In this document: piece after piece, positions 1 through 6,461 of the stretch
Layout: every line of letters begins with the position of its first letter
Position numbering within the stretch: the first letter of the stretch is position 1
Source of the DNA: a bacterium
Lineage (GTDB): Bacteria > Patescibacteriota > UBA1384 > JAMDBS01 > DAOVQR01
Assembly (NCBI GenBank): GCA_030628575.1
Contig: DAOVQR010000016.1
Location: 1-10,096, forward strand
Direction: 5' to 3'
DNA: 10,096 nt
The notes under the pieces: model-generated
The model's input: the letters and a program-made list of their open reading frames with translations, nothing else
What the model was told of the DNA's origin: nothing
The model's database searches: none
Translations under genes and position numbers: made by a program

Positions 1-16
1 AGAATTTATACATATT

Positions 17-119
17 TGTCATTTCGACTGGAGCGTTAGCGTAATGGAGAAATCTCCTTTAATAGAGATTCCTCGACTCGAGCCTGCCCTGAGCGCAGTC
101 GAATGGGCTCGGAATGACA
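17..119. repeat. GC-rich palindromic intergenic element (REP/MITE-like)
   Basis: The ends are near-perfect inverted repeats: TGTCATTTCGA at 17-27 and TCGGAATGACA at 109-119, matching at 10 of 11 positions. Inside, GGAGAAATCTC (46-56) pairs imperfectly with GAGATTCCTC (65-74) around a short AT loop, so the whole unit can fold as a long interrupted hairpin. The right arm (about 80-111) is much richer in G+C than anything nearby and contains CGACTCGAG and CAGTCGAATGGGC. No open reading frame or T-run is associated with it. It lies just 3' of the last minus-strand gene. Elements with this TGTCATTYCGA end and GAGAAATCTC core are familiar as dispersed palindromes in many bacterial genomes; that family link is from memory and not tested here. 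Confidence 0.7.
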
Positions 120-137
120 TTATATTAAAGATAATTT

Positions 138-890
138 TTATTGACCTTCTCTGTACAAGCTAAATTCAGCTTCTTTTAATTGTTCTAAGGTATTCACACC
201 TTTCCATTCAGATCTATCAATCTCATAGGCGACAACCTTATCGCCAGAAGATAAAGCGATTTTTATAATATCGGGAAGTGGGTATTCTTTGCCGCCTTTA
301 TAGGTGCGTTTTATTTTTTTGATATTTTTTTTCAACCAAACAGCATCTGCTAAATAACAACCACAATTAACTTCATCTATTTTTTCTTGTTTAGGTGTCA
401 AATTATCTTTTTCAACAATTTTTATTACATTATTATTTTTATCTCTGATAATTCTACCTATATCTTTCACGCCCGGAATATGAGTAGTTAAGAAACTGAT
501 TTTTGCTTTTTTATCAATATGATTTTTAATAAAACTTTTCAGCGTTTTTGGTTTATAAAATGCAGAATCATCTGCCTGTAAAATTAATATGTATTTAGTG
601 CTAAATGGCACTTTTTCTATGCCTAAGCGCGCCGCATGAGCTGTTCCTAGACGTTTTTTTTGTAAAACATAGTTACATCCATCTTTAAATTCTTTTTTCA
701 CTAAATCGGCTTTATAACCAATAATTAAAATTGGTTTTTTAATACCAATTTTTTTTAATGTATTAATAATATATGAAACCATTGGTTTATTGCTTATAGG
801 GTATAATGCTTTTGGATAAAGAGAAGGTTTGCCCTTATTCATACGGGTACCTTTACCTGCTGCTAAAATTATTACTTTTAAATCTTTCAT
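138..890 (-). CDS. GlmU-type nucleotidyltransferase (uridylyltransferase half of a split GlmU)
   Basis: A 250-residue stand-alone nucleotidyltransferase matching the N-terminal half of GlmU, expected to join UTP and GlcNAc-1-phosphate to give UDP-GlcNAc in the cytoplasm. Visible motifs are the nucleotide-binding LAAGKGTRM (9-17), Q77 with GTAHA (82-86), GRIIRD (145-150), IVEKDN...EVNCGCYL (158-180, with E160 and N175 at the GlmU catalytic and sugar-binding positions), EYPLPDII (202-209) and WKGVNT (229-234, N233). Asp107 aligns with the metal-binding Asp of the usual YGDVPL motif, but the surrounding residues are QADDSAF instead. There is no beta-helix tail. The start is supported by AAGGA five bases upstream of the ATG, and the stop of the preceding acyltransferase gene is one base before that ATG, so the two are surely cotranscribed. 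UTP/GlcNAc-1-P specificity is inferred; another sugar-1-phosphate is possible. Confidence 0.85.
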   Translation of the reverse strand: MKDLKVIILAAGKGTRMNKGKPSLYPKALYPISNKPMVSYIINTLKKIGIKKPILIIGYKADLVKKEFKDGCNYVLQKKRLGTAHAARLGIEKVPFSTKYILILQADDSAFYKPKTLKSFIKNHIDKKAKISFLTTHIPGVKDIGRIIRDKNNNVIKIVEKDNLTPKQEKIDEVNCGCYLADAVWLKKNIKKIKRTYKGGKEYPLPDIIKIALSSGDKVVAYEIDRSEWKGVNTLEQLKEAEFSLYREGQ

Positions 891-891
891 T

Positions 892-1530
892 TTATTCCTT
901 ACTCCTTGATGGCCAGAATTTTTTAATTTCTTCTTTTGAAAGTTTTTTGTCCCCTAAGGTAAACGACTGAAGATTTTTATCAACTATCTGATTTGGTAGG
1001 GTCAGCACATAATCGCTAATAACTATGCCGGGATATATTAAAGTTGAAATTCCTAATTTACAGTTATCACCAATATAACATCCAAACTTTCTTGTCTGCG
1101 TATTAAGAAGTTTTTTCCGCCATATAAGCTTCACATTTTTATTATCATGACGTAAATTTGCAGTTATTGATCCGGCACCTATATTTACATTCTTACCAAT
1201 TACTGAGTCACCGATATAAGATAAGTGGGCAATATGTGAATCTTGACCGATTATGGAATTTTTAATCTCCACCGAAGCACCGATTCTTACCTTACTTTCC
1301 AATAATGTAAATTTCCTAATATAACAATTTGGGCCTAATTTACAATCGTTGCCGATTTCTACTGGACCTTCAATATATGTTCCGGATTTTAATATACTTC
1401 CGGAACCGATTTTAATTGGACCAGAAATATGTACACCAGGTTCAATACAAACATCCTCAGCAATACTTCCCGATTTAATACGTCTTAATTTTTCGTGATT
1501 GATTATTAATTTTTGCCAAGGATAAATCAT
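892..1530 (-). CDS. Left-handed beta-helix acyltransferase (acetyltransferase half of a split GlmU)
   Basis: A 212-residue hexapeptide-repeat protein with repeating [IV]-G-x-x turns from about residue 22 to 172. The segment AHLSYIGDSVIG (101-112), then NIGAGSITANLRHDNKNV (116-133), is the GlmU acetyltransferase core; His102 is in the place of the catalytic base. The following TRKFGCYIGDNCKLGIST (146-163) and PGIVI resemble the archaeal-type bifunctional GlmU rather than the Escherichia coli form, which has a longer GANKFKT-type loop. The expected reaction is acetylation of glucosamine-1-phosphate with acetyl-CoA. Residues 1-20 (MIYPWQKL...) form a short non-helix cap, in place of a nucleotidyltransferase domain. 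The start is supported by AAAGGA upstream of the ATG. The gene ends one base before the nucleotidyltransferase ATG, giving acyltransferase-then-uridylyltransferase order, the reverse of fused GlmU. Acetyl acceptor specificity is inferred from motif match and neighbours. Confidence 0.8.
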   Translation of the reverse strand: MIYPWQKLIINHEKLRRIKSGSIAEDVCIEPGVHISGPIKIGSGSILKSGTYIEGPVEIGNDCKLGPNCYIRKFTLLESKVRIGASVEIKNSIIGQDSHIAHLSYIGDSVIGKNVNIGAGSITANLRHDNKNVKLIWRKKLLNTQTRKFGCYIGDNCKLGISTLIYPGIVISDYVLTLPNQIVDKNLQSFTLGDKKLSKEEIKKFWPSRSKE

Positions 1531-1692
1531 AAATTTCCTTTGGAAATTTAACCTATGGACTTAAGGACATATATTAAAATGTCAAAGCTCAAATTACAAA
1601 TGTCAATTGAAATCTTAAGCTCAAATGACTTAATATTATTTGACATTTAGAAATTTAGATTTGATTTGACATTTGATATTTGGATTTTGGAT
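1531..1692. repeat. AT-rich spacer with imperfect inverted repeat
   Basis: This non-coding spacer lies between the YvcK/GlmR and acyltransferase genes. CAAATTACAAATGTCAATTG... at 1590-1614 is complementary at 21 of 25 positions to 1658-1682, leaving a loop of about 43 bases that holds a smaller TCAAAT/ATTTGA hairpin (1621-1626 with 1637-1642). The word TGACATTT or its complement recurs several times. No T-run typical of an intrinsic terminator follows. The last bases carry the AAAGGA ribosome site of the acyltransferase gene. Confidence 0.6.
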
Positions 1693-2694
1693 TTAAAGAT
1701 ATTTAATCTTTTTAATTATTTCAATTACTTTCTTACCGTTATGAACAAACCCTTTCCCTTTTTTCTCGGCAAAATCATCTCCAATAAATTGGATTTTTTT
1801 CTTTGTTCTTACGTTTTTAAGTTCTTCGGTTCTTAAGTTATTTTTGATAGGATCTTTCCCAACTGGCTCGGACTGATATAGAACATAATCAATCACACTT
1901 TTACCAATATATTTATCAATCTGATCTAGATAATTTGTTAATCTAAAATCTTTAGTTTCTGAAAGTTTATTAGTTAAATTATTTATCCAAATTTTTTTGG
2001 CTTTTGATTTTTTGACTGCTTGTTTTAACCCATCAACTGCAAAATTACAAAGCACTGAAGTGTACAAATCTCCTGGTCCTATTATTATTATATCAGCTTT
2101 TTTAATCTCTTGTAATACTTCAGGATTTATTTTTGCTCTAGGCTTTAAATAGATTTTTTTAATATCTAATTTTTGCCTGACTGTATCAATTTTATCTTCT
2201 CCGATAATTTCTTTACCTGAATTAATTCTAGCAACTAAACTGACATTATCTAAAGTTACTGGTAAAACCTTCTCCTTGATATCAAGAATTTCGCTCGCCT
2301 TTTTTATTGCCTTTTTTTCTGAGCCATATTTTTTAAATAAATTCAATAAGAATAAATTACCAACCGTGTGCCCTTTATTTTTGCCTGATTTATATCGATA
2401 ATTGAAATTTTTTTTGATTCTTCCAATTCCCACCTCCGAGGTGTCTGCAGATTTCACCTCGGAGGTGGAAGAACAATCCCCGGAAACCTCGGAGGTAGAA
2501 GCGCATAATGCTGCCAAAGCCCGCCTGATATCACCGAAGGCAATTACATTATACCTTTTTCTAATTTTCCCTGTGCTACCACCCGAATCCATAACAGAAA
2601 CAATAGCTGTCACTTGAAAATCAGTATCTTTCAACTCTGAAAGTAAATTTGACAACCCGTTACCACCCCCAATACATACAATGTGTTTACACAT
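1693..2694 (-). CDS. glmR (yvcK): YvcK/GlmR (CofD-like) family protein carrying an in-frame repeat insertion
   Basis: A 333-residue cytoplasmic protein of the YvcK/GlmR family. Evidence: IGGGNGL (8-14), SVMDSGGSTGKIRK (33-46, matching the usual ADDGGSSGRLR), FGDIRRALAAL (53-63), GHTVGNLFL (108-116), VLPVTLDNVSLVA (143-155), GPGDLYTSV (206-214) and NNLTNKLSETKDF (238-250). In Bacillus this protein is known to bind UDP-GlcNAc and stimulate GlmS, and it supports growth on gluconeogenic carbon; the nearby glmS and split glmU fit that role. AGGA lies five bases upstream of the ATG. Odd feature: residues 67-88 contain TSEV three times (67-70, 77-80, 85-88) in a GC-rich low-complexity stretch, placed between the GDIRRALAALCA helix and the FNYRY strand, where relatives have a short linker. 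The frame is kept and all family motifs flank it, so the gene is probably functional. A CofD-like 2-phospholactate transferase activity is less likely given the neighbours. Confidence 0.88.
   Translation of the reverse strand: MCKHIVCIGGGNGLSNLLSELKDTDFQVTAIVSVMDSGGSTGKIRKRYNVIAFGDIRRALAALCASTSEVSGDCSSTSEVKSADTSEVGIGRIKKNFNYRYKSGKNKGHTVGNLFLLNLFKKYGSEKKAIKKASEILDIKEKVLPVTLDNVSLVARINSGKEIIGEDKIDTVRQKLDIKKIYLKPRAKINPEVLQEIKKADIIIIGPGDLYTSVLCNFAVDGLKQAVKKSKAKKIWINNLTNKLSETKDFRLTNYLDQIDKYIGKSVIDYVLYQSEPVGKDPIKNNLRTEELKNVRTKKKIQFIGDDFAEKKGKGFVHNGKKVIEIIKKIKYL
2431..2496. repeat. Three in-frame ACCTCSGAGGT palindromes inside the YvcK/GlmR gene
   Basis: The copies are ACCTCCGAGGT (2432-2442), ACCTCGGAGGT (2456-2466) and ACCTCGGAGGT (2486-2496), spaced 24 and 30 bases start to start, both multiples of three. 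Copies 1 and 2, extended by one base each side, are exact reverse complements of each other (13 bp, 2431-2443 and 2455-2467) and can form a hairpin with an 11-base loop. Because the unit is near-palindromic and in register, it reads ACC-TCS-GAG-GTN, Thr-Ser-Glu-Val, on the coding strand, and TSEV also on the opposite strand. The intervening bases are not conserved. G+C is far higher than in the rest of the gene. Confidence 0.9.
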
Positions 2695-2700
2695 AAATTC

Positions 2701-2820
2701 CTAATATCTAATTCCTAATTTCCAACAAAATGTCCAATGTCTAATTCTCAAATTAAAACATTTAAGAATTAGAAATTTTATTGGATATTGGAAATTGGTA
2801 ATTGGAAATTTTTATATTAG
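2701..2820. repeat. AT-rich inverted repeat after the alanine dehydrogenase gene
   Basis: This spacer folds on itself. Positions 2717-2748 and 2765-2796 are complementary at 23 of 32 positions, with perfect nine-base ends (AATTTCCAA with TTGGAAATT, and TCTAATTCT with AGAATTAGA). Farther out, CTAATAT (2701-2707) pairs with ATATTAG (2814-2820), which already lies in the 3' end of the alanine dehydrogenase gene. The left portion also holds the AGGA ribosome site of the YvcK/GlmR gene (just before 2694 on the minus strand). It could end or pause alanine dehydrogenase transcripts, but there is no clean T-run. Confidence 0.6.
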
Positions 2821-3924
2821 TTTATTCAAACTAATATATTCCACCCCAAATGCTTCCGCTACTGCCCTGTAGGTGAGTTTTCCTTGATAAGTATTAACAC
2901 CTTTGACTAAAGCTTTATCAGATTTAATCGCTTTTTTAAATCCTTTATTTGCTAATTTTAATACATAAGGAAGTGTTTTTGCGGTTAGTGCCAATGTAGA
3001 AGTCCTAGCAACCGCTCCTGGCATATTAGTCACGCAGTAATGAATTACTTTATCAACAATAATAATTGGCTCCTCATGAGAAGTCGGACGTGATGTTTCA
3101 AAAGATCCACCCTGATCAATTGCCACATCAACTATTACTGATCCTTTTTTCATTGTTTTGATCATATTTTTTGTGACTAATTTCGGTGCTTTGGCTCCGG
3201 GAATTAACACTGCACCAACAACCAGATGAGCATTTTTTATCAAATTAGAAATTGTATCTTTTGTAGAAAATTTCGCATGGAATCTTGGGTCTTTTTTCTT
3301 ATTTATTACATCAATTTTCTTTTTATCAATATCGAACACTGTAACATCTGCGCCCATTCCATAAGCAATATCTGCCGCATTTTTTCCTACAATTCCATAA
3401 CCTATAATTAATACTTTTGCGGGATCAACTTCATCGGTACCTCCAAGCAATACTCCTCTTCCTCCTTGAGTTTTTTCCAAAAAATGAGCGCCCACCTGAA
3501 TAGACATTCTGCCAGCAACCTGACTCATTGGTTCAAGCAACGGCAATCTATGATCATCTGTTTCAACTGTTTCATATGCAATCCCAGCCACTTTTTTCTT
3601 TATAAGAAACATAGTTAATTTTTTTTCAGCTGCTAAATGCAAGTAAGTAAAAATTATTTGATTTTTTTTAATTAAATCAAATTCCTTTTGCAATGGTTCT
3701 TTTATCTTTACAATCATATCTGATTTTTTATACACTTCACGTGCGTTGATTAATATCTTAGCGCCATATTTGATATATTCAGCATCTTCAAAACCACTGC
3801 CAACACCGGCGTTTTTCTGAACATAAACAGTATGACCAGATTTGATTAATTTCTCAATACCTCGCGGTGTCATCCCGACCCTGTTTTCTTTAATTTTTAC
3901 TTCTTTTGGAACTCCAATAAACAT
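2812..3924 (-). CDS. ald: Alanine dehydrogenase (NAD-dependent)
   Basis: A full-length 370-residue alanine dehydrogenase, which interconverts L-alanine and pyruvate plus ammonia with NAD(H); cytoplasmic, normally hexameric. The N-terminal MFIGVPKEVKIKENRVGMTP is classic for the family. Substrate and catalytic residues fall at their canonical numbers: Arg15, Lys75 (VKIKEP), His96 (YLHLAA) and Asp270 (DQGG). The Rossmann motif is GYGIVG (175-180), with Asp198 at the end of the second strand (VTVFD) as NAD-binding acid. VTNMPGAVARTST (298-310) is also conserved. A ribosome site AAAGG sits seven bases upstream of the ATG. It lies between glmS and the YvcK/GlmR gene on the same strand, separated by AT-rich repeat spacers of 117-179 bases, so cotranscription is possible but not shown. 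It may supply alanine for peptidoglycan or link amino-nitrogen to pyruvate; those roles are inferred. Length and motifs show no defect. Confidence 0.95.
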   Translation of the reverse strand: MFIGVPKEVKIKENRVGMTPRGIEKLIKSGHTVYVQKNAGVGSGFEDAEYIKYGAKILINAREVYKKSDMIVKIKEPLQKEFDLIKKNQIIFTYLHLAAEKKLTMFLIKKKVAGIAYETVETDDHRLPLLEPMSQVAGRMSIQVGAHFLEKTQGGRGVLLGGTDEVDPAKVLIIGYGIVGKNAADIAYGMGADVTVFDIDKKKIDVINKKKDPRFHAKFSTKDTISNLIKNAHLVVGAVLIPGAKAPKLVTKNMIKTMKKGSVIVDVAIDQGGSFETSRPTSHEEPIIIVDKVIHYCVTNMPGAVARTSTLALTAKTLPYVLKLANKGFKKAIKSDKALVKGVNTYQGKLTYRAVAEAFGVEYISLNKLI

Positions 3925-4103
3925 AATAAAACCTTTCTAATAAATATTTATGTATTTTTTATTAAATTTAAAACTAAAACATAAAGTGTAAAACAACAAC
4001 TTTATTAATTATAAATTTTAAATTCTTAATTTTTATTCAATTTTTAATGATTTAATTTTAAAATTTAGAAATTTAAATATTTGAATTTGGTAATTTAAAA
4101 TTC
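3925..4103. repeat. AT-only spacer with inverted repeat downstream of glmS
   Basis: This spacer is almost entirely A and T. AATTTTAAATT (4014-4024) and AATTTAAAATT (4092-4102) are perfect 11-base complements that bracket it. Between them lies one copy of the shared 20-bp repeat (4028-4047), followed by runs such as TTTAAATATTTGAATT. The right arm ends immediately before the glmS stop codon (4104 on the minus strand), so the hairpin begins at the end of that gene. The left end (3925-3940) holds the alanine dehydrogenase ribosome site. Confidence 0.55.
4028..4047 (+). repeat. Copy 1 of exact 20-bp AT repeat
   Basis: The sequence AATTTTTATTCAATTTTTAA is identical to positions 6052-6071 and is the exact reverse complement of 6461-6480. 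It lies in the spacer after glmS. The composition is low-complexity, but the central TTCAA makes a chance triple match in 10 kb unlikely. Confidence 0.75.
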
Positions 4104-5990
4104 TTATTCTACTGTCACACTTTTCGCAAGGTTACGTGGCTTGTCAACATTATACCCTTTTCCAACTCCAATATAATACGCCAGAAGATGCAAAGGTAAT
4201 GCGGCTAAAATCGGGGTTAGCATTTCAATTGTTTTGGGAATATAAATTACATCATCTGCTAATTTAGATATTTTTTTATCACCTTGTGTGGCAATACAAA
4301 TAATTTTTCCGTCCCTTGCTTTTACTTCTTCAATACCACTAATGTTTTTTTCATAGACACTATCTTTTGGCGTAATAAAAACGGAAGGAAAATCTGGTTC
4401 GATCATGGCAATTGGCCCATGTTTCATTTCCCCGGTAGGATGACCCTCGGCATGAATATAACTAATTTCTTTGAGTTTCAGCGCGCCTTCTAGGGCAGTT
4501 GGATAATTATACTTTCTGCCTAAATATAAAAAATTATCAGACCTTTTATATTTTCGAGCAATTTTTTTAATTATCTGTTCCTGACCAAAAATTGATTGAA
4601 CTTTTTTGGGCAATTTCTCAATTTCATATAATATCTCCTTGGCTTTTTTTGCGCTCATATTTTTATGTGTTTTCCCTAAAAAAACCGTAAGTAATGCTAA
4701 AATAATAATCTCGGAAATATAGGCCTTGGTTGAAGCCACAGCAATTTCCGGACCAATATGATTATAAACTCCGGCATCAGTTTCTCGAGTAATACTACTG
4801 CCAACTACGTTAACAATTCCCAAAGTTAAAGCGTCCTGTTTTTTTGCTTCTTTAATCGCTGCCAAGGTATCAGCAGTTTCTCCTGATTGACTAATTGCCA
4901 TTACCGCAGTATTTTTATTCACTATTGGGCCGCGATATCTAAATTCAGAAGCATATTCCACTTCTACTGGAATTCCGGCTGCCTCTTCAATCATATATTC
5001 ACCAACCAGTCCGGCGTTTCTAGCTGTGCCGCAAGCAACAATTATTAATCTGCTGATATTTTTTAATTCTTTTTTTACTGATTCCAGCCCGCCTAACTTG
5101 GCTAAGCTTCTTGCAGCTATACATCTTCCGCGCGTGGAATTAATAATTACTTCAGGAGCTTCATGAATTTCTTTAGCCATAAAATGATTGTAGCCGGCTT
5201 TGCTTATTTCATCCTGACCCCAAGTTATGGTGTTGATTTTCTTTTTGATTGATTTGCCACTTGCCTCACTTCCTTTGGCAGAATAAATATTTGATACTTT
5301 AATTTTTGAACCATTTATTACTGCAATTTCACCATCCTCTAAATAAATTACTTTTTTAGTTCTGCCGATAACTGCTGCTGCATCTGATGCAATAATTTTT
5401 TCTTTTTTACCAATACCAATAAGAAGTGGGCTGCCATATCTAGCAGCAACGATTTTATCCGGTTCATCACGACATATAATTGCCAATCCATAGGCACCAA
5501 TTATTTTCTTCAAAGCTGCTTTTACTGCTTTTTCAAAATGACCTTTTGGCTTGTCATCCGAATCCTTGCGCGTAGGGTGATAACAATCTTCAATCAAATG
5601 GGCTATTACTTCTGAATCAGTGTCTGTTACAAATTTATGTCCTTTTTTTTTCAGCTGATCTTTTAGCTCTTGATAATTTTCAATAATACCATTATGAACC
5701 ACAAAAATGTTTTTGTGTGTTGTGAAATGGGGATGAGCATTGGCAATTGATGGCTTGCCATGAGTAGCCCAACGAGTATGAGCAATCCCAATATTGCTGC
5801 CTATTTTCTTTTTTAATAATAATTTTTCCAGTTTTTTTACTCTACCAACTGATTTTATACATTTCACGCCCGCTGAATTAATAACAGCAATCCCTGCCGA
5901 ATCATAACCGCGATATTCTAAACGTTTAAGACCTTCCAATAAAATCGGCGCTGCCTCATTTTTCCCAATATAACCAACAATCCCACACAT
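4104..5990 (-). CDS. glmS: Glutamine--fructose-6-phosphate aminotransferase (isomerizing)
   Basis: GlmS, 628 residues against about 609 in E. coli, converts fructose-6-phosphate and glutamine to glucosamine-6-phosphate and glutamate, the first committed step to UDP-GlcNAc. The N-terminal glutaminase domain begins MCGIVGYIG with Cys2 as nucleophile after Met removal, followed by EYRGYDSAG (25-33), HTRWATHG (71-78) and HNGIIENY (99-106). Two SIS sugar-isomerase domains follow, with CGTARNAG (320-327), SQSGETADT (368-376), PEIAVASTKAY (414-424) and LKEISYIHAEGHPTGEMKHGP (506-526). Glu508, His524 and Lys623 occupy the isomerase catalytic positions, and the C-terminus NLAKSVTVE is intact. AAAGGA lies six bases before the ATG. 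No glmS ribozyme is visible: the upstream spacer is only about 110 bases of AT repeat. It heads a same-strand group with alanine dehydrogenase, YvcK/GlmR and the split GlmU genes. Confidence 0.97.
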   Translation of the reverse strand: MCGIVGYIGKNEAAPILLEGLKRLEYRGYDSAGIAVINSAGVKCIKSVGRVKKLEKLLLKKKIGSNIGIAHTRWATHGKPSIANAHPHFTTHKNIFVVHNGIIENYQELKDQLKKKGHKFVTDTDSEVIAHLIEDCYHPTRKDSDDKPKGHFEKAVKAALKKIIGAYGLAIICRDEPDKIVAARYGSPLLIGIGKKEKIIASDAAAVIGRTKKVIYLEDGEIAVINGSKIKVSNIYSAKGSEASGKSIKKKINTITWGQDEISKAGYNHFMAKEIHEAPEVIINSTRGRCIAARSLAKLGGLESVKKELKNISRLIIVACGTARNAGLVGEYMIEEAAGIPVEVEYASEFRYRGPIVNKNTAVMAISQSGETADTLAAIKEAKKQDALTLGIVNVVGSSITRETDAGVYNHIGPEIAVASTKAYISEIIILALLTVFLGKTHKNMSAKKAKEILYEIEKLPKKVQSIFGQEQIIKKIARKYKRSDNFLYLGRKYNYPTALEGALKLKEISYIHAEGHPTGEMKHGPIAMIEPDFPSVFITPKDSVYEKNISGIEEVKARDGKIICIATQGDKKISKLADDVIYIPKTIEMLTPILAALPLHLLAYYIGVGKGYNVDKPRNLAKSVTVE

Positions 5991-6051
5991 CTTAGATCCT
6001 TTCAGGATTAAACTTAAAACATATATTTAGAAATTCAAATTATAAATTATA

Positions 6052-6071
6052 AATTTTTATTCAATTTTTAA
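6052..6071 (+). repeat. Copy 2 of exact 20-bp AT repeat, left of the four-helix gene
   Basis: Same 20-bp word as 4028-4047, here between the glmS start and the 3' end of the four-helix-bundle gene. It is followed by TTTTAAAATTGGTAATTTAAAATT-like sequence up to 6095; that trailing GGTAATT word also closes the spacers near 4089, 2798 and 6488. Confidence 0.75.
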
Positions 6072-6104
6072 TTTTAAAATTGGTAATTTAAAATTATTTT
6101 AGTA

Positions 6105-6461
6105 TTATTTATTTTGACAAATTTTAGAAAAAATTAAAGTTAGTTCTCTTGCTTCTTGCCACAACTTTTTGCATTTTAAATGTTTATCTGGATTTGCTCG
6201 CATTATCATTCTTAACCAATGCATTGTTTCTTTTGATTCTTTTTTACAAATGTAAATTTTATGGTAAAAATCTTTTTTGCTTTCTGCACCATTTGCCTCC
6301 ATATAATTAGCGCCTATAGATGTAGCTGATCTTATAATTTGTTTTATTAAAGAATCATTGATATTATTTTTAGTTAATGTTTTAACAAAATCAATAGTTT
6401 GTTCTCCAAACTTAGCAGTTCTTTCTTCTAAATCAAATTTTTGTAATTTATTATTGGTCAT
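6105..6461 (-). CDS. Four-helix-bundle protein (S23/IVP-like family)
   Basis: A 118-residue protein of the four helix bundle family first noticed in 23S rRNA intervening sequences and later found as stand-alone genes in many candidate-phylum genomes. The recognisable core runs FDLEERTAKFGEQTIDFVK (9-27) and then QIIRSATSIGANYMEANGAE (41-60) with SKKDFYHKIYICKKESKETMHWLRM (61-85); the RSATSIGANYMEA turn and the KKDF...KESKET helix are the family hallmarks. The tail 90-118 would be the last helix. The molecular role of the family is not established; nucleic-acid or ribosome association has been suggested. No ribosome site is visible: the ATG directly abuts a 20-bp repeat, and an inverted partner lies just past the stop. 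There is no rRNA here, so this is not an rRNA intervening sequence. It is tandem with glmS but separated from it by repeat-rich DNA. Confidence 0.9.
   Translation of the reverse strand: MTNNKLQKFDLEERTAKFGEQTIDFVKTLTKNNINDSLIKQIIRSATSIGANYMEANGAESKKDFYHKIYICKKESKETMHWLRMIMRANPDKHLKCKKLWQEARELTLIFSKICQNK

Noticed and set aside
2431..2496. Repeats considered as a CRISPR array
   Set aside because: Units are 11 bp with gaps of 13 and 19 bases, inside a coding gene and in frame. This does not fit CRISPR repeat or spacer lengths, and no cas gene is present.
2402..2617. Plus-strand frame also containing TSEV repeats
   Set aside because: It lies wholly inside the YvcK/GlmR gene on the other strand. 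It reads TSEV only because the repeat unit is near-palindromic and in register; there is no ribosome site and no family match.
3925..4103. Possible replication origin from the extreme AT content
   Set aside because: No DnaA-box cluster (TTATNCACA type) was seen by eye, and similar AT spacers recur between several genes.
5991..6104. glmS ribozyme or riboswitch upstream of glmS
   Set aside because: The spacer is AT repeat sequence with no conserved GC-containing core of the glmS ribozyme; the ribosome site follows directly.
6105..6461. Four-helix-bundle gene as an rRNA intervening sequence
   Set aside because: No 16S or 23S rRNA sequence flanks it; the neighbours are glmS and an oxidoreductase gene.
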